Below are positions 43,200-54,780 of a stretch of 56,834 nt of DNA, in pieces. Each line of letters opens with the position of its first letter. Position 1 is the first letter of the stretch. The translations under genes and the position numbers were made by a program. The stretch is taken from the NCBI RefSeq assembly GCF_000485595.1, contig NW_014578280.1:117262-174095 (forward strand), written 5' to 3'. Origin of the DNA: Priapulus caudatus (lineage: Eukaryota > Priapulida > Priapulimorpha > Priapulimorphida > Priapulidae). Below the pieces are notes generated by a model. That model was given only the letters and a program-made list of their open reading frames with translations, did not search any database and was not told where the DNA came from.

Positions 43200-45155
43200 A
43201 AAGAACGGGTCGCCAGATCCTCAGCGCCGTCACCAAATCAATCCTCCCTCCAACATCTCCTGAAAAAGCATTTTAGCAAGATAGAAAGGAACAAAGGCCT
43301 AAAGGGTCGCGACACAGCGAGCAAAGCAGACTCAGATCACCGTCGCTCTGGCTCAAATAAACTGTCAGCCCCAAGACCAATCCCTCAAAGGTGAAACAAT
43401 CCTCGACTGACATCCATCGCCATACCGCCTAATAGTCTTCGCGGAAAATACGCGCAGAATCTTGATTACCCTAACTCATGGCCAAATATCCGTCAATGAA
43501 TTACTATCAGAACCCCTTTTAGACACGAGGCACGCAGCCTGAGACAACAAGTCCCTTAGCTCAGACATCATATAGACGCCTCCGTTCACAATCGTACCCG
43601 ACAACCCACATTAACGTATACTGTCTTAAGTTCAGTGAACACAGATAGAAGAGGATAACTACCTAAATACCTGAACTGGCGTAAGCCATAAATACGAACT
43701 CTCGTTGCCAACACTGGCACCTCGAACCCAACCACGCTCATAAACCCGAACTCGCTACTCCTGACTCTCCAAGAACAAGGGCGGCGCACAGCGTGAACTT
43801 CGCTGAACACTAACTCAAAACCGCTTATGAGCGCGCGAATGCCAACTCCAACCTCCTGAAACGAATCAAAATCCCCGCGGGCGGCCGGCGCCGCGCGGCA
43901 CAGGACAAAGAGTTGGGTATAAGGGCGACGGCCGCGGCTCCAACCAATCATAATAACTACCTTGTACGGAGGCCGAAGCATCAAAAACGGACGCAACTTA
44001 GTTCGAGGTACTGCCGTGCGCGAACAACAGGACGGCTGAGCGTAAAAGAACGTCGTAGGACTCGGCTCACTGGGAGGACCTCCCTACATAATCCTAAGAC
44101 TCATACTCCTGAAGACACTATCATACTTAATCTTCAGAGTGTTGGTCTTGTCCAAACACGGCCTAACTTCTAACCTCTTCTTAGCAAGCTTCTTGTTATC
44201 AACTATCGGCTGCGCACATAGATCTCACGCGAAGCGCAACCGTGTACTACCTTAGCAGGACAGGACTCTGTAAAGACTGAAAGACAGGATCAACACAACA
44301 GAGTTTGGGTTATCAGGACCAAATCGCAATCGATCAGAGAACCACCGAAATTCCCGTACACCGAGTCAGGAAACTTCAAATACACAATAGCTGACGGCCC
44401 ACGACTAACAGAGGTCATAACAGGGGTAGTTGTCCAACGTACCAGACAGCCCACCATCACAAACATCGACTGACCGCTGTGCCACTAACCGCCCCACTTG
44501 AATAAATATATGAGGACAACGAACTTCCAGTAGGCCATCATAACCCACCAATATATCCCACAGTACCTGACGTCGCAACAATAGTGCATCTGCCATACGT
44601 AAACCAGCAAAATACTAAGTACTCACCGCGTACGCTAGAAGCGGGTCAAGACTACATACAGTCGGGTATTCCACCGCACATAGCAAACGATAGCCCCCAC
44701 CTGCATATGAGATACCCTCAAACACTGTGCTATCCCTTAGGTGACTTCCACCACCAAGCAGAGTCAACGAATAGCGATTCAGACGGACACCCACTAGGTT
44801 CATCTCCTAACTAATTTAATGGAATAACATAGACTATCGACCCGGTGTCAAAAACAAGGTGTAGCTTCTACTACACCCTTTCTTACCACCACTCTGAACT
44901 TTAGCGTTTGAAGACCGCGCACATGAATGATAATCACGTCGCACACCACCAGCCATTGCAAAAACGAGACAAAACCACCAGGCTGTCTACGTAGGCACAG
45001 TATATAAATAACAGTTAATAACATTATTTGGTTCTTCGACACGTATTCGACCAGTACCCTCCATAGCAACACAATACATATGCGGCATTACAACTAACAC
45101 ATTCTGCCAACAACCTCAGATATATGGCCAACAATGGGAGATACCCCGTTGTTAC
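43200..45155 (-). pseudogene. Rearranged, degenerate retroelement sequence with a DTGS protease motif (minus strand)
   Basis: Composition is C-rich on the plus strand. On the minus strand a protease-like VFDTGS is readable at 44838-44855, preceded by a degraded segment with NAK...GGKKG wording as in retroelement zinc knuckles. Downstream, 44803-44615 and 44596-44405 lie in one frame separated by a TAG and include WDILVGYDGL and GRLVAQRS, reminiscent of BEL/Pao protease. No RT motif was found in 43200-44400. Orientation is opposite to the BEL pieces on either side. Low-confidence interpretation: an inverted middle of the BEL element or another decayed element. Confidence 0.35.
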
Positions 45156-46237
45156 ACTTCCTGTCTCCCTTGGTCTTCTTTGACTAATTTAGAGGTACAT
45201 GCATTTGGTGATGCATCAGAAATTGGATATGGAGCCTGTGTGTATTTGAGGATCCCCTCGGTCAAGGGAATTTATCAGACCTCCCTAGTGGTTGCTAAGG
45301 CCAAGGTCGCACCCTTAAAAAGGGTCTCTCTTCCTCGGCTAGAGCTCCTTGCAGCTTTGCTGTGTGCCCGGTTAGTAGTGTTTGTAAAGTCTGCTCTCCG
45401 TCTATCTGATAGCGTGACATATCGGTGTTGGACAGACGCTCGTGTCACTTTGGCTTGGATCAAAGGTGATCCCTATAAATGGAAGACATTCGTCGCTAAT
45501 AGGGTATCGGAGATACATCAGCTTACATCTCCTCAGTACTGGTTTCATTGCCCAGGGAAAGAGAACCCTGCCGATCTCCTAACACGAGGGATATTTGCTG
45601 AGCAACTGATTTCATCTGATCTCTGGTTGAAAGGACCTAGGTGGTTGTATGATGCGTCTAGTTCCTTCCCTCCTGACTATGTCGACCAACCTCTCATTAT
45701 TGAATGTTCAGAGGAACAGGCTGAGTCAGTTAATTGTCTTTCTGTGGACCCCATGTCGGAGGTTTTTGAATTTAGTCGATGGAGTAGTTTCACTAAGAGT
45801 GTCCATGTCATTGCTTGGGTATTAAGGTTTATCAAGAATACTCTTCCTATGTCTGTGAGGTCGTTAGGTGCTTTCTCGTCTGATGAATTAGCTTTTGCTG
45901 AGAGGAAGCTGTTTTCTTGTGTTCAGTCAGCTGCCTATTCTGAGGAACTGTTACGTCTTAGGACAGGTAAACCCATACCCAAGGGTTCGCCCATTCGGAA
46001 ACTCGACCCTTTCTTGGATAGTGATGGACTCCTGAGGGTTAAAGGGCGTCTCCAGTTTTCTAACCTAGACTATGAGAGCCGTCATCCAGTCATACTCCCT
46101 CAGTGTCATGTTTCTAAATTGCTAGTCCGCTTTCAGCATGTATTTCTAAAACATGCTGGTGTATCAACATTAGTGTCAACTCTACGTGGTAGTTATTGGA
46201 TAGTTGGAGTCCGACGTCTAGCTAAGACTGTCTGTGA
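45156..46237 (+). pseudogene. pol: BEL/Pao pol: RNase H and start of integrase, truncated
   Basis: RNase H begins with HAFGDASEIGYGACVYLR (about 45198-45251) and continues through SLPRLELLAALLCARL, CWTDARVTLAWI and HCPGKENPADLLTRG, a diagnostic BEL/Pao series. The linker and the integrase N-terminus follow (RHPVILP, then FLKHAGVSTLVSTLRGSYWI, the H-x-G zinc-finger start). At about 46237 the sequence turns into hAT transposase read on the minus strand, so the catalytic DDE core and the 3' LTR are lost. The open frame is intact across this part. The reverse transcriptase expected upstream was not found. Confidence 0.85.
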
Positions 46238-47668
46238 TCAGCACACAGGATGGTGGTGGCCTTGTAGAAGGGTTCGAGGATCCCCACGCACCTCTCAATG
46301 ATGGCTTGCTCATCAAATGAGAACATGCAGTTCCGCAGTGTCGTTGCTGCTGTCTTGCTGATTGTGGCATCTGTTGCAGTAGCCATGATGGCTGGTATCT
46401 GCTCTAGTAGTCTGTTCAGCATCAGGTAGGTGCTATTCCACCTAGTGGGCACATCCTGGATCAACTTGTGGTGGATGGCTCCCTCCTGGAGAACAAGGAA
46501 TTGCTTTGCTTTGAAGTTGTCCGAGATGCTACTGGACTGGTGGAAAAATGTCACCAGTTTTCTCCCTTTGGCCACAATGCGTGCCACTTCATTCACCTCC
46601 AAAGCCTTTTTCACAGTCAGATTGATCCTGTGGCCATAACATCCAAACCGTACCCACTGCAAAATGTCAAAAGCTTTCCTTTCATTGGCTGCATTGTCCG
46701 TCACAGCGGTGGGGATCACATGTGGCATCCATCTTTTCCTCATATCCTCTAGGTGACTAGCAATCATCTCGCCTGTGTGAGATCCTTCTGTTTTCTGTGT
46801 CTGTACAACAACACTTTTCAGCTCCCACTCCTTGCTTATGAAATGCCCTGTCGTTGTCTGAAAACTTTCAGTGTTCATGCTGGTCCAGCCATCGTGTGTA
46901 ATTGATATATCACGGCATTTTTCAGATATTGTTTGAGGTTTTTCTTCATGTCATCATGCTTACGTTGCAGACGACTGGCCAGTGTGTTCCGGCTCGGAAC
47001 AACGTAACGTGGATCTAGCAGGCTAACAAATGTCTTGAATTGCTCACTGTCAACTAAGCTTAACGGAAGTACTTTGCCGACCATCAACTTCATCAGTGCA
47101 TTGTCTACCTCATTCTGCTTTGCTACAGGCAATGTGTCCGATTGTTTCCTAGTAATAGTCTCTTGAATAGTTTGTTGAGACGTCGGTTTGCCATTTTTCC
47201 CAGTAACATTACTGCTGTCACCCAAATCTCTATGCTCGCGATCGAGATGAAACTGCAGGTTGGTGGTGTTACCTGAAATAAACAATGACCCAATTTTAGA
47301 CTGATAAATTTATCATACAATAACACAGTTTATAACAATCTACAAACAATGTCCTGACAGCAACAAAAGCAATTTATTAAGTGCGCCAATTATTTTAGCT
47401 GATTTGAAAACACTTGAAGCAACTATCGACAACTGGTAATGACGAAGAAGTGGGTACTCGGCAACAGGCCACCGATCAATGTCTCACCTTTGAATGCATA
47501 TTCCTTGCGGCAAAGTCGACATATCGTCCTAGTCATGTCCAAGTTTTCTTTCACGGGTGGGCCAGCTTTTAGTTTGTAAAAACGGAAGTACAGCCAGACG
47601 CGGGAACGTGTCTTTTTGCCAGGAAACTCATACAGACGATCATCTGGCAAATCAACGGCAGTCGCCAT
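46238..47668 (-). pseudogene. hAT transposase, ZBED-type, 3'-truncated
   Basis: Exon 1 (47668-47488) starts MATAVDLPDD and holds the first half of a BED zinc finger (RVWLYF...CRLC). The donor GTGAGA is at 47487 and the acceptor TTTCAG ends at 47273. Exon 2 starts at 47272 in phase and completes the finger (HLDREH). A missing A in the run near 46926 shifts the frame just before GWTS; the next frame (46878-46238) carries TAVTDNAANERKAF, FGCYGHRINL and VPTRWNSTYLMLNRL, standard hAT landmarks. The sequence is cut at about 46238 by BEL pol, removing the last catalytic Glu region and the C-terminal dimerisation domain. It would have moved a hAT element by cut and paste; this copy is dead. Confidence 0.87.
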
Positions 47669-48212
47669 TTCGTTGACAGACGTAGCCTCGAACACTGCAC
47701 AGCAGCGATTCTGTACGCGTATATTTTCGCTCACGATTAACGCCGTACGAATTCCGCGTACAGCTGCACACACTGTCCGGTGTCCAACGGGTTTCCTGGC
47801 TTTCGTTTCTACACTTGATTGGCTGATAAAAACAATCGCGTTCGAACGCGATTGTTCATTGTTGGGCGCGCTGGTGTATTTGTAATATTGTATGCAAGCG
47901 ATGAAAAACCGGGTGGAAAGAGTGATCAGCCGGCCGTATGGCAGGGTTCAACATGGACTTTTTATTTCACTAGACCATCGGGCTAGTAACTGAGAAAAAC
48001 CACTAGCCCAGACCCAGACTATTGTTAAGAAAAACTTTATTTAGATAAGAGTGTCATGATGTCATGTCATCGTATGAATTCATAGATGCTGTTTCCCGCG
48101 CCTTAAATCGCGCGTGTGCCGAGTTCACGGGGTTATCCGTTACTTATCCCTATAGACCGAAGGTCCGATAGACCTTTCATAAATTATAGTAAAATACTTT
48201 ACTTAATTTGTG
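47669..48212. other. hAT upstream region and a CAGGGTTC-type end
   Basis: The bases upstream of the hAT gene have no other gene. At 47942 CAGGGTTCAACATGGAC reads like a hAT terminal inverted repeat, but pointing rightward, so it is not the 5' end of the 46-47 kb gene. A matching inward end (GAACCCTG) occurs at 52305-52312, but the 8-bp flanks (CCGTATGG and CCTAGCAC) do not match. Confidence 0.4.
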
Positions 48213-48303
48213 ACAAACACGCACACGCACACGCACACACACACACAGACACGCGCACACGCACACGCACACGCACACACAGACACAGACACGCACACGC
48301 GTG
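48213..48303 (+). repeat. (CACACG)n / (CA)n microsatellite
   Basis: Mixed ACGCAC and CACACAGACA units; no coding meaning. Confidence 0.9.
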
Positions 48304-48505
48304 TGTGAGCGCCTACCGATGAGAACTTAGATTTATGACATCTGAATGACGACGTTAGATATTTTACCGGTATAGTGGGACACTCCAGGTATCAGAAATC
48401 AGAATGCGGACTCACAATATGTGAGTATAGTACTTCATCAAAGAATCGGGGACATATCTAGTGCACGTCATTAGTATATCAAGCTTACAAACCCACATAA
48501 ATACG

Positions 48506-48507
<2 letters not shown>

Positions 48508-48558
<51 letters not shown>

Positions 48559-48597
48559 GTGCGCACTGACGCACGCACGCACACGCGCGCGCACGCG

Positions 48598-48646
<49 letters not shown>
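48508..48646 (+). repeat. (AC)n microsatellite with GC-rich centre
   Basis: Pure AC runs (48508-48556 and 48600-48646) flank an ACGCACGCAC/CGCGCG block. Alternating purine-pyrimidine of this length is Z-DNA prone. Confidence 0.92.
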
Positions 48647-48650
<4 letters not shown>

Positions 48651-48824
48651 CAGAGGAGTGTCTGTCACTGTGTGTTGATGTATATATATGTTTAATTGTT
48701 TTTTGGTTTGTTGTGCCAACATGACTTGCATACGATAACACTGACGTTTATTCATTTCGTTTCTAAGCCCTTTTATAATTGAAATATAATCTACGAGTAG
48801 CGGAGCGACGAGCGCTGCTGATTG

Positions 48825-48826
<2 letters not shown>

Positions 48827-48862
<36 letters not shown>

Positions 48863-48877
48863 TGTGCGTGTGTGAGT

Positions 48878-48932
<55 letters not shown>
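48827..48932 (+). repeat. (GT)n followed by (GA)n microsatellites
   Basis: GT run at about 48827-48860, then AG/GA run at about 48873-48932, within 300 bp of the previous AC tracts. Confidence 0.92.
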
Positions 48933-48936
<4 letters not shown>

Positions 48937-49114
48937 GCACGCTGGGTTAATGGGCTAGACACTGACTGAGTGACAGGTATTGTTTTAACTTTAAGCACGA
49001 ACACCGTAATAAAGATTCGATGTTTTCCCTTGGTGTCGAACCCTGCATATGGGATCGCGAGCGAAATTCGCTGCCGTGAGACCGCACACACCGCGCGGAA
49101 CCGGCAGCGTATTT

Positions 49115-49405
49115 ATCGATCGCAAGCGGCCAGCGGTTACTCGGCGGCGGTTACAATCGGTTACTCGGGTGTTGAATGCCTGCGTGTGCATGTACGTGTG
49201 TGCATGTATGTGCTTGTTTAGCCCTGTTTACTGTTTCTTTTGCACTGTTTACTACTGTGTGTATAATACATGTACTGATTCTCATCACTATTCCAAGTTT
49301 TTTTTTTTTTACCCGATGAAATCGATTATGGATTTTGATAACAAAGCGCTTGGTTCGAGCCACTGTTCAACCGATGATCGAGTATAATCGATGATCGTGA
49401 CAACA
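49115..49405 (+). repeat. MITE-like dispersed repeat M1, copy 2
   Basis: Shares with 15345-15785 (reverse) the core GTTTACTACTGTGTGTATAA and the end ACCGATGATCGAGTATAATCG. It lacks about 50 internal bases, has a poly-T run (49297-49308) and ends at about 49405, directly against the first readable codons of the next gene. Confidence 0.65.
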
Positions 49406-51603
49406 CTAGAAGAAACTCTTCAACTTGGTAAGCTTCTGCAGATAGGCATGGACGGGCCAAATGTCAATCTGAAATTCCATCGTGAAATGGTATCTCACAT
49501 AGAGCAGAATTATGATAAACGTCTCCTGGACATAGGTTCATGTGGGTTGCACCAAATTCATGGTGCATTGAAAAATGCAATGGAAAAAAACGAGGTATTC
49601 AAAGGTTTGCAGGATTTCTTCACCAGCCTCTTCTATTTGTTCCATGATGCCCCAGCTAGGCAAAGTGAATATACGTCTGTGACTGGTACTTCAAAATTTG
49701 GACTGCAGTTCTGTAAACACCGTTGGGTAGAGAATCTGCCGGTGGCCAAGCGTGCTTTGGAAATCTTGCCGGATGTCATCGAATATGTCAAAGCTGTCCA
49801 GAAGAAAGACAAAAGGGTGACAAAGCCAACTTGCAAGAGTTACACAGTCGTTGAAAATGCTACCACGGATCCTATGACTGTTCCTATGCTGCAGGTTTAC
49901 ATCTCCATATGCAGAGAACTGCAACCCATTCTTGTCAAATATCAGTGCGACAAGCCCATGATACCTTTCCTTGGTGCAGACATATTCAACATGCTTAGGA
50001 GTCTCATACAGAGGTTTGGAAAACCAGATAATGTTAAAGCCGTGACCACTCAGCGCAAGATGCTGAACTTTGATGCCAAGAAAAGCCGGTGTGATGTGAA
50101 GAAGGTAGGTAATACTCAATAATTAAGGTGCGTTTAGCGTATTTTATGCATTGAAAGGGCCGAAAACACATTGAAAATGATGTAGAGGGGGTGAAATACG
50201 TTTTTTTAGTATTAGTGAAAATGACCCCCTGATCTGTTTTATTCACACTTTCGTTAAATCCAGTGCTCTGACCTCTCATCACTTAATGTTAGTAGGACTG
50301 ATCTGGTAATACTTTACAAGTATTACTGAATATTCATTACTATGTTACAGGTGGATGTTGGTGCTGCTTGCAAAGAATCTCTGCGTCTGTTGCTCAATGA
50401 GAAGAAGGTTTCAGAACTGAAGGTATTCCAACTGCGTACTGAAACTCAGAATGTGATGTCATTCATGGTTGCCTACATGCTGGAAAAGCTACCCCTAAAG
50501 CACAGCCTCGTACGCAATGCATCGTGTCTAGCCCCAAGTGAAATGGTGCATAACAGAGATGAGTGCATTGCACGGATGAGCTACATGCTTCAGGTGAGTG
50601 TGAGTGTTCAGTAAACTTTTTGGGGTATCAAACATTAGTAACTGAAACCCTATGACCTCAGGTGTGTTATATTACTCTTTCACTTCAGGTACTTGCAGAA
50701 AAGAAACAGATCTCCTATGATGACTGTGATGTGGTGAAATCACAGTATGTCAGCTTCCTTGATGTTCAGGTTGCAAGGTATTCGTCTTCCTTTGCTGAGT
50801 TCAGACCGGAAGCAGACGAGTCCAGGGTAGAGACATTCCTCTATAAGCATCTCCACCAGAAAACCGAGTACAGCAAACTCTGGCAGGCAATGAAGATTGT
50901 TCTTCTACTTTCCCATGGACAAGCCTCGGTGGAAAGGGGTTTTTCCGTAAATAAACAGGTATGTTTTTTTAGAATTTAAAGAAAGTTTAATTCATTGGGT
51001 AATACATCATACTAGTAACCATGGTAACCTTTCCCATTTTCATTTCAGGTGGTGGCTGTAGCAGATAAGAGGCTGATAGCCTATTTCTAAGAAGAGGAGG
51101 GTTTTTGTTTGCAGGTTAATTTGATTCAGATTCACCAGAGTAACCATTCACACCTTTTATTTCAGGTAGCAGCAGACAACCTCCAGGAGGAGACATTTGT
51201 GGCCAGGAGGCTCATTTGCGAGCATGTAAATCGAGCAGGTGGGGTATGCAATGTACAAATAACCCCTCAACTCCTTGTAGCTGCTGCTGGGGCACGTCAG
51301 AAGTATCTAATGCACTTGGACGAAGAGAAACGGAAAAAGGAGAGAGTAGAGAAGAGTCGTGGAAAGAAACGCCTGGAAGAAGAGATCGAGGAAGTGAAGA
51401 GCAAGAGGAGGAGACTCAATGATGACATAGACAGCATGCAAAAGTCAGCTGATGCTCTCTCTGAGAAGGCGGAGAGAACAGGAAAGCTCACTCTTGTCTC
51501 TCAGAGCAATAGTCTAAGGCGTACTGTTGTTACTAAGAAAGTAGAATTGGTAGAGGTGGTGGACAAGCTAGATATGTTACTGCTGAAACTTAAAGATACA
51601 TAG
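49404..51603 (+). CDS. hAT-derived multi-exon gene, visible exons intact (5' end unknown)
   Basis: Four exons, all joined at phase 0 with consensus sites: up to 50104 (GTAGGT), 50351-50593 (TTACAG / GTGAGT), 50689-50958 (CTTCAG / GTATGT) and 51166-51603 (TTTCAG, stop TAG). Exon 1 contains IGMDGPNVNLKFH and LLDIGSCGLHQIHGA, then RWVENLPVAKRALEI. Exon 3 ends with LLSHGQASVERGFSVNKQ, the C-terminal hAT dimerisation landmark. The last exon has a Lys/Glu coiled coil of about 80 residues. No stop or frameshift is seen. The usual N-terminal BED finger is absent, and the readable frame begins right after MITE M1, so the 5' end is lost or lies upstream. The first Met (49391) lies inside the MITE. A second acceptor at 51048 would give a short alternative end with a stop at 51088-51090. 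Either a recently mobile hAT or a domesticated copy. Confidence 0.8.
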
Positions 51604-51810
51604 GACCTAAGCAATCTTAAGTTTCAGCAGTAACTCCTTAGTGGATGGATTTCTTCTGATACTACATGTAACTGACTACATGCTCTTGTGCCAATCTGAC
51701 TCTTTAGGAAACATGATGAAGACTGTGTTGATGTGCTACATGTATGTGGCATTCATTCTGTTTCAATGTATATGAGAAATCCAAATGTTCCCGACAGTGC
51801 TGTCATCTGT

Positions 51811-52095
51811 GTATTATGAGCTAGTAAAGCCATTGTGATTTTATTTTGTGTTTTTTGTGTGCAATCAAACTTGTATTATGAGCTAGTAAAGCCATTATTT
51901 TGTGTTTTTTTGTGTGCAATCAAACTTGTATTATGAGCTAGTAAAGCCATTGTGATTTTATTTTGTGTTTTGTTGTGCAATCAAACTTGTATTGTGAGCT
52001 AGTAAAGCCATTGTGATTTTATTTTGTGTTTTTTGTGTGCAATCAAACTTGTATGTACCGGTATTATGAGCTAGCAAAGCCATTGTCATTTTGTC
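51811..52095 (+). repeat. Tandem repeat, about 60-bp unit, five copies
   Basis: Units start GTATTATGAGCTAGTAAAGC at 51811, 51873, 51928, 51989 and 52061, with T-run length differences between them. They follow the stop codon of the hAT-derived gene by about 200 bp and probably lie in its 3' UTR; an AATAAA-like AAATAAATTG occurs near 52131. Confidence 0.88.
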
Positions 52096-52199
52096 ATTTT
52101 GAATTATATTAGTTTTAAGTAGTTGTTTGATAAATAAATTGCCTTTCAATTTCCAACATTATTTACGGTATGTCACTTTATTGCCTCTTAGGCCCTCAG

Positions 52200-52312
52200 C
52201 CTGCTGGTTTGTGGTAAATGCATCAAAAAGGTCCTTGAATTTATGGATTTTGGCATGGAGGAAGTCATGAAAAGTCCATGGAAAAAATTCTCCAACCTAG
52301 GGAAGAACCCTG
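52200..52312 (-). repeat. hAT-like MITE end
   Basis: On the minus strand it begins CAGGGTTCTTCCC and continues with TTTTTTCCATGGACTTTTCA, the wording of abundant hAT non-autonomous elements. Only this end is recognised. Confidence 0.45.
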
Positions 52313-52342
52313 CCTAGCACTGCAGCAGTGCTGCCCATCATG

Positions 52343-52681
52343 CAGGGCCGTAGCCTGAGGGGGACAAGGCCAAGGGGGCAGCTGCCCCCTTAGATTTTGG
52401 AGCGGAATTAAAAAATAAGCTTATATATAAGCAATATAGCTATACTAAAAGAGAATATTGTACGTCGTAGCCATAATAAAGGCTGTACATGCATGTACTC
52501 AAAAGTGCCTCAAATACCATATCTCCTATAGCTAGCTGCGATCTACATTTTTACAATTTTCTGGGAGAGGACCTCAAGACCCCCCACCTAGCTGTTTCTC
52601 ACCGCCCCCGTCTCTGAAATTGCCTGATCGCCACTGCCCCCCCCCTCCCTACGAATTTGCTCAGGCACTACGCCACTGCTG
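52343..52681. repeat. Non-autonomous element with CAGGGCCGTAGCC-type ends
   Basis: The left end CAGGGCCGTAGCCTGAGGGG and the right end, inverted, CAGTGGCGTAGTGCCTGAGC form imperfect terminal repeats. Both are followed inward by G/C runs (GGGGGCAGCTGCCCCC, and CCCCCCCCTCCC near the right end). Eight-base flanks do not match, so the exact borders are uncertain. Confidence 0.55.
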
Positions 52682-54331
52682 ACTATAAATATTATTATTA
52701 TCTGAGCGATATAACTGCGCAACTTAATATATATAATATACACTATTATACATATTTTTAAGTTGTATTAGACTATTAATGCGAGGGTCTTGTTAACTTT
52801 TTGACAAAGCAGTGTAATTTGACAATAATAGCCAGGTAACTGTTTTTTTCCGGCACGGAACGGTAGGGTGAGCGGCGAAGGCGCAAAAGCCCTGTTTAGG
52901 GGGGTCCGCGGGGCATGCAAACCACCTGAAAAAAATTCTGAATTGACGCCCAAATAGCCTATTTTGATGGTATGCGTTCTAGAATTTAGTTTAATTAGGA
53001 AAAATATATGCTATGTAAGTATCTAGTATAAAAAGAAAAATCATAAATTTTAAGATGAAGTCCAGTAACAAGTGTATTTCCTCTTATTTTTAGTAGTATC
53101 TGCCAAGTTAGACATTCAATTATCAGCTGCATTTGTATAATCTGAGTCGACAATTATAATATAATGTGCGACTGAAATATATCAGCACTATTACAGGTTA
53201 TTACACTATTCATTATTAACACTAATTCAAGGCAGTATTACAGTTTACTACAGTATTGAGTATTCCATAGGACAGAGCTCCAGACTAAAGTTCCAGGTAA
53301 ACACTATATGTCCTCAAAGACTCCTGTCGCACTTTATTTTAATGGTCAGAATCAAGTCAGAGTCAACATCTGGCCATGCTTCAAATCTTTAATAACAGAA
53401 AATGCAAATCAAGTTTGCCCTAACATTCTAGCTAAATAATCAAAATTTAAAATTTGTGCCGACGAGTGAGCCGGCGCCAATCAAAAACAAAATCTAAAAA
53501 CAAATCTAAATAAATCTTAACTTGAAAAATCACTGCGTCTCGGACGACCGCGACGAGTGCTGAATCGTGACACTGGGTGTACACAGTATTGATTTTTGCC
53601 ATCATTTTTACGAGACATCTCACGATTATGCTGCTATCGCGTGGCTATACTGCGCTGTACGTTGCCTCTATCTTTAAAAAAGACTTCCAGGGAGTCTGTC
53701 TTTTGGCCAAAGAATCCATGCTCGTTTCGCCGGCTGCTAAACTGTACGCGCGCGCTTTGGCTGAAGTTTGTTTGAAACGGCCACTTCTGATTGGATTCGC
53801 TATACGACACCACAAATCAAATTGCTTGATCATGTATTGTAGCGTGTGGCAACCGCGACCCAACGGGTTCCTAGGCAGGGTGGCTCCCTGGGATACCGGA
53901 GTGTGGTGATCAGTGTTGGTAAGCTGTATAATTAGATTGCTGATGTCTGTGTTTATTAGTGTGGCGTTTTCGTGTTGTTTTGCCAGCTCATAATTAAACG
54001 ATGCTAGATGTCAGTCCCTGCATAGGGGCAGCCATGTTCGGTTAGCACCCCTACAGCGGCCCGCGTGAGTGCGCTGGCCGTGTGAAACAGCATAGGCCAG
54101 TGACGTGTCGAGAGAGCACGCGTTGGTATGAGTTCTTAGGCGGGAATCGTTGAGGGAGGACTAGTGTTGGCCAGTTCGTCCTGTAAGCGCGAGTGAGAAG
54201 GACTCGGCAGGTAGTAGCCAGCGTCTACTCCGTGTTATGCATGCCTGTAGAGTGGCCTGTTGAGCTGTGTGTGTCGTGGTGTGGTTATGGTGACAGTTTA
54301 GCCATACGAGTCCCCGAGGTACTGTATCATG
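52682..54331. other. Unassigned region
   Basis: No recognisable gene. A 110-codon open frame (53577-53909) has no family resemblance and is probably chance. 53395-53530 is A-rich. Confidence 0.4.
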
Positions 54332-54780
54332 GTCACGGGCACAGGCACTTGACGTATCACATAATAAAATGATGGCTAATAAATACACTTGTCAGTAGCC
54401 CTACTACACAGTACCAGCAATAGTCTTAATGTTTTTGATTTGACACTAAATACTCCAACTTCAACACCCGTTCAATACACGCGCAACAAAAACAATAGCC
54501 CGCACGCCCATTGTGCATGCACAAATACACAGTAGATAGGAGTAGATAGGAGTAGATAGGAGTAGATACACACTCCTATCTACTGTGTATTTGTGCACCT
54601 CGGCCAATGGCGTGCGGCTATGTGTTGCAGGCGGTGTATTGAACGGGTTGAAGTGAAGTTATTAGGGTCAAATTCAAACATTAAGACTAATTGCTGGTAC
54701 TGTTAGTAGTAGGCTACTGACAGGTGTATTTATTAACCATCATTTTATTATTGAAAGCGGTCCTAAGTGCCTGTGTCACG
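54332..54780. repeat. Large foldback with AGTAGATAGG tandem core
   Basis: The left arm (54332 to about 54535) is the imperfect reverse complement of the right arm (about 54575-54780). Shared blocks are CACAGGCACTT, ATAATAAAATGATGG, ACAGTACCAGCAAT and CCGTTCAATACAC. The centre holds four copies of a 10-base AGTAGATAGG unit and then the inverted TCCTATCTACTGTGTATTTG. The whole could extrude as one hairpin of about 450 bp; probably a foldback MITE. Confidence 0.85.

Noticed and set aside
43586-43996. 136-codon minus-strand frame
   Set aside because: No recognisable RT or other domain; kept only as part of the rearranged segment.
48412-49091. Long frames on both strands across microsatellites
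   Set aside because: Produced by (AC)n, (GT)n and (GA)n tracts; no codon structure outside them.
47942-52312. A single hAT element bounded by CAGGGTTC ends enclosing the 49-51 kb gene
   Set aside because: The ends are similar only over about 8 bases plus a few motifs, and the 8-bp flanks (CCGTATGG, CCTAGCAC) do not match.
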